Source of the DNA: Triticum aestivum
Lineage: Eukaryota > Streptophyta > Magnoliopsida > Poales > Poaceae
Length of the DNA: 64,000 nt
Direction: 5' to 3'
NCBI RefSeq assembly: GCF_018294505.1
Contig: NC_057798.1
Span: forward strand, 373,182,081 to 373,246,080
Shown here: positions 56,503 to 64,000 of the stretch, piece by piece
How the letters are laid out: each line of letters begins with the position of its first letter
How positions within the stretch are numbered: the stretch's first letter is position 1
Translations under genes and position numbers: made by a program
Notes under the pieces: generated by a model
The model's input: only the letters and a program-made list of their open reading frames with translations
Database searches by the model: none
What the model was told of the DNA's origin: nothing

Positions 56503-59500
56503 TGTCAGGACCCCGACTCAATGCCACATCGATCTAGCATGTAACACCTCATATCACTTTGCGGCCTCACGCACGGTATTCCCACGGGTGTCGCCTTACC
56601 TTTGCCCGGGACCGTTTGCGCCTTTTGGCACACGTATATGACAGTGTCGCTAGCATCCATATGATAAGGAGCCCGGGCTGACATGGCTAGTCGTAAACCC
56701 AAAGTGGCACAGACTTACAGGGACAGGCATCCATGACCCAGCATCGAACGTGTCGGTCATCAGCGAGTGAATCCAGGCTGTAGCACTGGGCTAGCAGGAC
56801 TCCGGTGAACCGGGCTGTAGCGGGCTAACAGGACTCCGGTATTCATCGCGTGACATTTCCCCGAAGGGACAGACACAGGAACGAAGAAGGACACATGCCG
56901 GCCAGCCTAAGTGTTCCGGAGCAGTAGTAAGCTACCATGGCTCGGTGGAAACACTAGGAGACATTTCCCGGTAAGAGAGGCTACTAAAGATAAACAACTA
57001 GATAGTCAGATCCCACACATACCAAGCATTTCAATAACATACACACAATATGCTCGATATGTGCAATACAACATGGCATCACAAAATGACTCTACGACTC
57101 AGTAGTTTATTCATTAGGCTCCGAGGAGCGAGATATTACAAACATGGGTCTTATGACCCAACAATCAGAGCATACAAGTCAAAGCACATGCGGAAGCTTA
57201 ACATGTCTGAGTACAGACATCTATAAATGAAAAAGGCTGAGAAGCCTGACTATCTACCAGATCCTGCCGAGGGCACAAGATCGTAGCTGAGGTAACAAGC
57301 TAAACGTCGAAGTCCACGTGGAACTACTAGTGAGACTGAAGTCTCTCTGCAAAAACATAAAATAGGCAAACGTGAGTACAAATGTACCCAGCAAGACTTA
57401 CATCAGAACTAACTACATATGCATCATTTTCAACAAGGGGATGGTGGGGTTTAACTGCAGCAAGCCAGCTTTGACTCGGTGGCTAACCTGAACTACGACT
57501 GCAAGTAACTCTTTTGAGGTGGCGCACACGAGTCCACATATCCACCATATCAATACACCACTATGGATCCGCTCCCGTCTCCCTACGAGAACGCCATCCA
57601 TAGCACTCACGCTTATCTTGCGTATTTTAGAGTATCCACTTTCACTTGTCTATGAACTGATATAAGCAACCCAGAAGTCCTTTTCCGCGGACACGGCTAT
57701 TCGAATAGATCATATTAACCCTGCAGGGGTGTACTTCTTCACACGCGCTCTCACCACTTACCGCCGTTTACACGACATGTACTCGGCAACCTTCAAGCGG
57801 AAGCCCAACGTGGGTGTCGGCCATGGCCTGCCTAAACACTCAAGTCTCTAGTCCAGGTTTATCGCCTATTCGGGTTCCATCCATGAGGAGATCCGGCCGG
57901 AGTTTCGCTCATAGCCCCAAACGATGTGAACAGGGTTCCGTGACACCAAACGGGCGCCCGGTTTACCCGGCCACGTGCCTACCGCATCACAGCCCACCCC
58001 TACGGCCAGCGCTGCGCACGGCCTCCAGCATACTACAAACACCAGAAACTACTTGCAACTCCTGGACAGAGGACAAGGGTGATTAAGAAGCCGAGAGGGT
58101 CCATTGGTTTTGGGCCCAATGCGTGGTAGTAGCTGAATCATGGATCACAAACACAGAACTCAGTTCCTGAGGACGGCTGCAATGAGACAACCCACCATGT
58201 ACTCCTACATGGCCTCTCACCGCTACCTTTATCAATTCGTGTTCACACACTTAGCTCACACACAGTAGGACATGTTCACACACCTCTGATTCATCCCCGA
58301 TGAATCAGACCTGACTCAACTCTAAGCAATAGCAGGCATGACAAACAAGCATGAATGAGTAGGCACAACAGGGCTCAAACAACTCCTACTCATGCTAGTG
58401 GGTTTTATCTATTTACTGTGGCAATGACAGGTCATGCAAAGGATAAAGGGGTTCAGCTACCGCAGCAAGTAACAGATGAATCGATGTTGTCCTAATGCAG
58501 TAAAAGAGAGCAGGAGCGAGAGAGTAGGATTGTATCAGAATGAACAAGGGGGTTTTGCTTGCCTGGCACTTCTGAAGATAATATTGAGTCTTCATCAGTG
58601 TCAACGATCACATCATCGGTATCGCGTCTATCGAGAGGGGACAAATACCGGCAAGACAGTAAGGAACACAATCAATGCAATCCACAATATGATGCATGCT
58701 CATGACATGGCAATATGAATGTGTTTTGAGCTAATGCAACTAGCAACAGATTAAATGAAGTTGGTTTGAATATAATATTCAAATTCAAACTCCATATGTG
58801 ATTATTCAAATGCCATTTAATTGATTTGTGCTAAACAGCAGCTATAAGTTGTTCTATCATGCATGAAAATGGTACAGATGGATTCCTTGAATTTTTCTGA
58901 TAATTTTTCATATATAAATTATTTAATTTGGAGCTACGGTTGAATTTCTATGATTTTTAGAAGTTTATATAATTTTCTGGAATTATAAATCATTTCCTAA
59001 TTTATTTTAATTCCAGAAAGGAATTATTGCGTCAGCATGACCTCATGCTGACCTCAGCAGGTCAACGGGCGCCGTCCAGGTCAAACTGACCTGTGGGACC
59101 CATATGTCAGCGTCACAGTTAGTTAACAGGGGGTTATCTGCTTAATTAAAGGATTAGGGGGGGTCGGGGCCCACTGGTCAGTGTTAGTGGCTAATTAGGT
59201 TTAGTTAATGGCCTGGGGCCCACACGTCAGTGAGAGAGAGGGGAGGGTCAAACCCGGGTCAACTCGCCGGAGTTGACCCGAGGCTCGTCGCCGGCGAGGC
59301 CAGGGACGGCGGAGAGCGTCGGGATTCGCCCTCCGATGACCAAAAGAGCGGCGGAGGGGCTCTACGGGATGCCCAGGCCCGCGCGCATCTAACAGGGCCA
59401 ACGGGAGAAGCTAGGGTGGCCGGAGGCGACGGCAATCATGACGACGACGGCGGCCGGAGTTCGGGTGGTGGCGGGTTTGGCGCTACGAGCGGTGGTTTGG

Positions 59501-60792
59501 CGCGCTGAGGGCACTAGGGAGAAGCTCTTGCTCCTACGCATCCAAAGGAACGGACGGGAGGCCGCGAGGTGGCCAGAGTTGAGCACGGCGTCGACCTCGG
59601 CGACGGCTGGAGCTCGGGCGAGCTCGGGGTCGGGGTTAGGGAGCACGGCAGGAGGAGCTGGGGCGTGCTACGGACTCCTGAGATCGCGGTGAGCACGTCA
59701 GTGGGCTCGGATACGAGCTGGGGTGGCTGTGGCCACGGCCACGCCATGGCCGGCGGCGAGAAACTCTCGGCCGCGGTGGAGGAAGAGGCTAGGGGATGAG
59801 TGCGAGCTTGAGGGAAGGGGGAAGAGGAAGAGGGGCTCACAGTGGACTGGACGGAGGGGTCGGCAAGCTCGGGGAAGCTTCTGCGACGACGAATTTACGG
59901 CGGCGATCTCCGGGCACCGGGGATGAAGACGACGATGCTCCGGTCGACTGGGGCCTCCTCTGGTCGCGTGCGTCGGTGTGCAGCTCCATGGGGTCGGGAC
60001 GGAGCTCCTGAGCTCATCGGAAGGGCGAGGGGTGGCCGGTGGCTATGGATGCGACGGCGGCGCCCTCCGGTGGCTCTCGGTGGTGCTCCAAATCGAGAGA
60101 GGGAGAGAGCCAGAGCGAGCAGAGAAAGGGATAGCGGTCGGGGACGACTCCGTGGCGTCGCTAGAGGGCTCGGGGAGGAAGCAGGAGGTGGCCAGGGGAA
60201 GCAGGAGGTGGCGCGCGCGACGGCGTCGCGGTGTCTGTCCTCCTGGCAGGGAGGAAGGCGACAGGGGGGGTGGAGATGGGCTAGGCCGTGCTGCTGGGCC
60301 AGGTGGGCTACCAGGTGAGCGTCAGGTAGTCCTTCTCTCTTTTATTTCTGTTCTGTTTCTCTTTTCTATTTCTGCAATTTGTTTTCGATTTGATTTAAAA
60401 TATCAAATCATTTTATAAAATCCTGGAAATAATTATGGGTGCTTTCTGAATTATTTCAGTGACCCTTAACAATTTCCAACATTTATTTGAACATTTAAAT
60501 TATTTATAGTATTTAAAAGCCCAAAGTCAAATACAATATGGTTTATTCAAAAAATCCAAAAATGTCTTGGAAAAATATCCATCATCTCTGGATATGGTTT
60601 TCACCCTTTTCCAGTAATCATGAACATTTTTGCAAACCAATTTGGGTTCTGTGAAAATATTTTGAAGTTGAACCTATTTGCAATGCTTTGGTGCTAGGGC
60701 TTGGTCATCCCCATTTCAAATTTCATAAAATTTAAACATGTTGCATAGATGCTAAAACAAAAACAAACAAGGGCTGATCTGGGGCTGTGACA
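56503..60792 (-). repeat. element D 5' LTR (4290 bp)
   Basis: Near-identical to 48230-52521. Differences cluster in the GC-rich part at 59.3-60.3 kb. Confidence 0.93.
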
Positions 60793-60797
60793 TTGCC

Positions 60798-60844
60798 TCT
60801 CCATACCTACCCCCCACTCTACTGTCAGGCTTAGAACCACGACA
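60798..60844 (+). repeat. element E 5' LTR, last part
   Basis: Ends ACCACGACA. It is followed at 60846 by TTGGCGCCCACCGTGGGG, the primer-binding region typical of Tat/Retand-type grass Gypsy elements. Confidence 0.82.
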
Positions 60845-60918
60845 GTTGGCGCCCACCGTGGGGCAGGTGTTTTAGCGATTTTTGTGGAGAAGTTGCGATT
60901 CTTCCGAGTATTTTCATC

Positions 60919-63684
60919 ATGGTGTCTGCTGGAGTTTTGGTCGAGGGTCGAGAGATCCGTCTCGGCACTCTCACCTTCATCGCCGACGACTCCGCGTGGC
61001 TCCAGGAGGCTCCACTCGACGTTGATGCGCTCCCTGTCCGCGGTGCGACGCATTTTCGCGCATGTGTCCGCGGCGTTCTGCTGCGGCAACCGTCGACCCA
61101 GTATCGGTCGGCTCCTCCATCGTCCACCCTCCCGGTCTCCCGTCAGCGCAAGCGCTCGGGTCGGTCGAGGCTTCAGCGATGGGTGAGGCACGCGGTGGCT
61201 CGCTAATCGGCCACCACCCAAGTTGCGGCAATCGAGCCCGACGAATCTCTCTACGGCTTGTTCGATCTGTCGACTGGCTCCGTAGAGACTGCATCCGAGT
61301 GCGGTAGCAGTAATCCAGCAGCGGAAATCTTGATGGTCGACGGGCCCCGCAGTCCCCCTGGCTTCGCCCGTGATGGTGGAGCAGGTGACGGAGGCGGCCC
61401 CGCATGAGGCCACGAAGAGTACCAGCCCGAGCCACTCGACTCTCTGCAAAGAGAGGAACTTCGCCGCAGGAACGTGGATGCCCTACGTACTCCCATCGCA
61501 GGAGAAACCCCCGAGGCTCGTGCCTTGGAGGAGGCACGTCTGGCCAATTTGGCCGAACGCACTCGACTGGAGAATCTTCAGCGAGCACTCGACGAGCGCG
61601 CGCGGCAACGAGTTCCCGACACCAGTCGACGCCAACTCTTCCCGCCGACTCAGGTATATCGAACCCCAATCCAGAATTTAGCAGCTGCGACCCGTATAGC
61701 AGAGTCCATCCAGCCTTCGCAGTCGGAAGCTGGCAGAGGTTTGCTGCAGATCAGGGATATGCTCCGGGCAGCAGGAGATCAGAATTCAGCCATGTCTCAG
61801 TCGCGCCACAGAATTCACAGTCGATCCGTCACTGCGAATACGGTTCAGTCGACTCACAGCCCCAGATCGCCTCCGCGGCATGAGGGGCACGAGAATCGGC
61901 GAGGCCAATATGGTGACCGACTCGACCGAGATGATAGGCGTCGAGTGCCCCATTCCCCTCCGAGGGGTGGGTCTTACGCTCCTCGGCAGCAAGATGACAG
62001 GCGTCAGTACAGTACAAGGCGAAGTGTTCCAGTCGACCCCAGAGAACCAGGCTTCGACACGCGATCCATTATCGTGCAAGGTTTGGTCGACCGGAACAGA
62101 GCCCATCGAGGCGGACTCGACAGAGATGCACCCACAAGCAGTCGAGTGCATGTTTCTGGTCCTGAATGTTTCAGCAGAGCTATCAGAGCCGCAGTTATCC
62201 CTCCCAATTTCAGGTTGGCAACAAGAGTCAGCAAGTTCACTGGTGAGTCTAAGCCTGAAACTTGGCTTGAAGACTACCGAGTGGCAGTTCAGATTGGTGG
62301 TGGGAACGACGAGGTGGCCATGAAGCATTTGCCCCTCATGCTGGAAGGTTCTGCCAGTGCATGGTTGACTCAATTACCTCCTAGCAGCATTTACACTTGG
62401 GAAGATCTGTCCCGAGTGTTCATCAAAACGTTTGAAGGAACTTGCAAGCGACCAGCTGGATTGACAGAGTTGCAAGTCTGCGTGCAGAAGGCTAATGAGA
62501 CTCTCAGAGAGTATATTCAGAGGTGGATCACTTTGCACCACACTGTGGAGAACGTGTCTGATCATCAGGCAGTCTGCGCCTTCAAAGATGGCGTCAAGAA
62601 CAGAGAACTGAGTTTGAAGTTTGGTCGAACCGGTGACATGACTTTGAGTCGGATGATGGAGATTGCTACCAAGTACGCCAACGGCGAAGAAGAAGACCGA
62701 CTCCGAAGCGGCAAGCACAAGCCGGGTCAGTCGGAAAAAGGAAACACCAGTCGGAAACAGAAGCGGAAGGCTGAACCGGCAGCTCCTGGAGAGGCTCTGG
62801 CCGTGACTCAGGGAAAGTTTAAGGGAAAACCAAAAGGATCCTGGAACCCCAAGAAGGTAAAGGATAAAGAAGGGAACGACGTAATGGATATGCCATGTCA
62901 CATCCACACGAAGAAAGACGAAGAGGGGAATATCATCTACCCGAAGCACACCACTCGCCAATGTCGACTCCTGATCCAGCAGTTTCAGGGAAAACAGTCT
63001 AAGGACAAGGAGAAGGAGTCGGACAAGGCCGAAGACAAGGAGGACAGTGAGGAAGGATATCCGCATATCAACTCCACTCTGATGATCTTTGCAGATGTGG
63101 AAAGCAGGAGTCGACTGAAAGTCATTAACCGAGAGGTGAACATGGTTGCCCCAGCAAAAGCAAATTATCTGAAATGGTCTCAAATACCCATCACATTCAA
63201 CCAATCTGATCACCCGACTCATATTGCCACCCCTGGGAGGCAAGCTTTGGTGGTCGATCCAGTTGTCGAAGGCACTCGACTGACAAAGGTGCTGATGGAT
63301 GGTGGAAGCGGGCTGAATTTGTTGTATGCAGACACACTGAAAGGAATGGGCATTTCGATGTCCCGACTGAGCACTAGTAACATGAGCTTTCATGGAGTTA
63401 TACCAGGGAAGAAAGCCGAGTCACTCGGCCAAATAGCTTTGGACGTGGTGTTTGGTGATTCGAAACATTTTCGCAAAGAAAAGTTGACGTTTGAGGTCGT
63501 GGATTTTCAGAGTGCATATCATGCCATTTTGGGGAGACCAGCTTACGCACGGTTCATGGCTCGACCATGTTACGTGTACCTCAAATTGAAGATGCCCGGC
63601 CCCAAAGGAGTGATCACTGTCACCGGTGATAGGAAAAAGGCAGAAGAGTACTTTCAGAAGGGCTCCAAGATTGCCGATTCCTAG
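60919..63684 (+). pseudogene. gag-pr: gag-protease polyprotein of element E
   Basis: The ATG at 60919 (MVSAGVLVEGREIRLG) begins a frame that runs without frameshift to the TAG at 63682, with in-frame stops at 61204 (TAA) and 61405 (TGA). The last 736 codons are open. Gag core motifs: FTGESKPETWLEDYRVAV, LPLMLEGSASAWLTQLP, FEGTCKRPAGLTELQ. A zinc-knuckle-like CHIHTKK...HTTRQC lies near codon 660, next to a lysine/glutamate-rich stretch. The protease site reads VLMDGGSGLNLLY (about 63292-63330), with AYHAILGRPAYARF later. These features place E in the Tat/Retand lineage. Confidence 0.88.
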
Positions 63685-64000
63685 GTGACAGCGGTCGAGT
63701 TCGAGGAATACAAGCAAAACGCATATCCGAGTGACTTGCTGCGATCAAAGAAACCCGCCACAGAGTCTGCATTCAAGTCGTCCGGTGAGACGAAGCCTGT
63801 TCACATTCACCCGACCGACCCCGATGCAGCTCCGACCCGCATCTCCACAACACTCGACCCAAAATAGGAAGAAGCGCTCATCCAGTTCCTCCGTGAGAAC
63901 TGGGACATTTTTGCATGGAAGCCCGCTGACATGCCAGGTGTTCCCAGGGGACTGGCTGAGCATCGCCTAAGAGTCGACTCATCTGCAAAACCAGTCAAAG
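63685..64000 (+). pseudogene. start of element E reverse transcriptase region, cut by window end
   Basis: Same frame as gag-protease, after the TAG at 63682. It reads on to a further TAG at 63865, then LRENWDIFAWKPADMPG, the conserved linker just before RT in Tat-type elements, and LAEHRLRVDSSAKPVK at the window edge. The RT active site lies beyond. Confidence 0.8.

Larger units (their letters stand above)
48230..60792 (-). mobile_element. element D: Gypsy with 4.29-kb LTRs, minus orientation
   Basis: Direct repeats 48230-52521 and 56503-60792 (TGTCAGGACC...GGCTGTGACA) bound a 3.98-kb interior. TTGCC flanks both sides (48225-48229, 60793-60797). On the minus strand TGGTATCAGAGC (56498-56487), the classic initiator-tRNA-Met primer site, lies four bases after the 5' LTR, and a purine tract (TAGTGGGGGTGAGC) lies before the 3' LTR, so D reads leftward. 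Decayed pol motifs place it among chromovirus-type Gypsy elements. By eye the LTRs differ at about 25 sites plus a 2-bp indel over 4.29 kb (0.6 percent), roughly 0.2 million years at 1.3e-8 per site per year. Confidence 0.93.

Noticed and set aside
48230..60792. 8.27-kb spaced duplication as a segmental or tandem gene duplication, or an assembly artefact
   Set aside because: TTGCC target duplicates, TG...CA ends, a primer site and a purine tract at the right places show that the repeats are LTRs.
60694..61669. Minus-strand frames of 251 and 230 codons
   Set aside because: They run across the D/E junction and antisense to the E gag start; composition effect.
62374..63393. Minus-strand frame of 339 codons
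   Set aside because: It is the shadow of the element E gag-protease frame, which has clear motifs on the plus strand.

Overview
This window is nuclear DNA of a large-genome grass, almost certainly a Triticeae species (wheat, goatgrass or relative). The evidence is the dense nesting of Ty3/Gypsy LTR retrotransposons, a solo LTR of the Angela/BARE type, several Stowaway MITEs with CTCCCTCCG-type ends, a CACTA end of the Triticeae kind, and no intact cellular gene. No bacterial-type operon, CRISPR array or functional RNA gene was found. All family assignments are from recognition of sequence and layout, without a database search.

1-14.7 kb is the low-copy part. It holds gene debris and small DNA transposons: a possible last exon on the minus strand at 170-379; a TIR element at 1825-2272 carrying a GC-rich gene fragment; tandem duplications; a 482-base assembly gap at 5076-5557; a Stowaway MITE split by a short Helitron (7450-8092, Helitron 7590-8070); a tRNA-derived SINE-like block near 9.2 kb; a Harbinger-type MITE (10291-10601); and a broken B3/REM-type transcription factor gene (11.3-12.3 kb) whose last recognisable exon has a 129-bp internal tandem duplication. 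A short motif, GGAACTGCACAAAA, recurs eight times between 7.0 and 12.6 kb. A minus-strand gene of unknown function with its own TATA box lies at 13.8-14.34 kb and is broken by one stop codon.

14.7-18.65 kb is repetitive and ends in a CACTA terminus at 18654. Its subterminal arrays contain six GGACCCAC (PCF/TCP-type) sites. 18.86-20.28 kb is an old Gypsy remnant.

20281-27666 is a complete but non-autonomous Gypsy element (A): 884-bp LTRs, TSD GGAG(T/C), and a gag-protease-truncated RT reading frame with in-frame stops. On the opposite strand it carries a separate gene-like unit encoding a B3-like domain with its own TATA box.

28602-45618 is a nest. An old minus-oriented LTR fragment (H) is followed by a truncated minus-oriented Athila-type Gypsy (C). 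The 3' LTR of C is split by a plus-oriented, full-length element of the same family (B, 29466-41445, TSD GTGGA). The 3' LTR of B is in turn split by a Copia solo LTR (38267-39985, TSD TTATT). B and C both carry a coiled-coil-like ORF after the integrase.

45.6-64 kb is a second nest. After a Gypsy fragment (G) comes the 3' LTR of a minus-oriented Gypsy (F). Inside F sits a plus-oriented Tat/Retand-type Gypsy (E, 5' LTR from 47750, running off the window). The 5' LTR of E is split by a minus-oriented element D (48230-60792, TSD TTGCC), which has unusually long 4.29-kb LTRs, an initiator-tRNA-Met type primer site and a badly decayed chromovirus-like pol. The two D LTRs differ at only about 25 sites by eye, so D moved recently although its own pol is dead.
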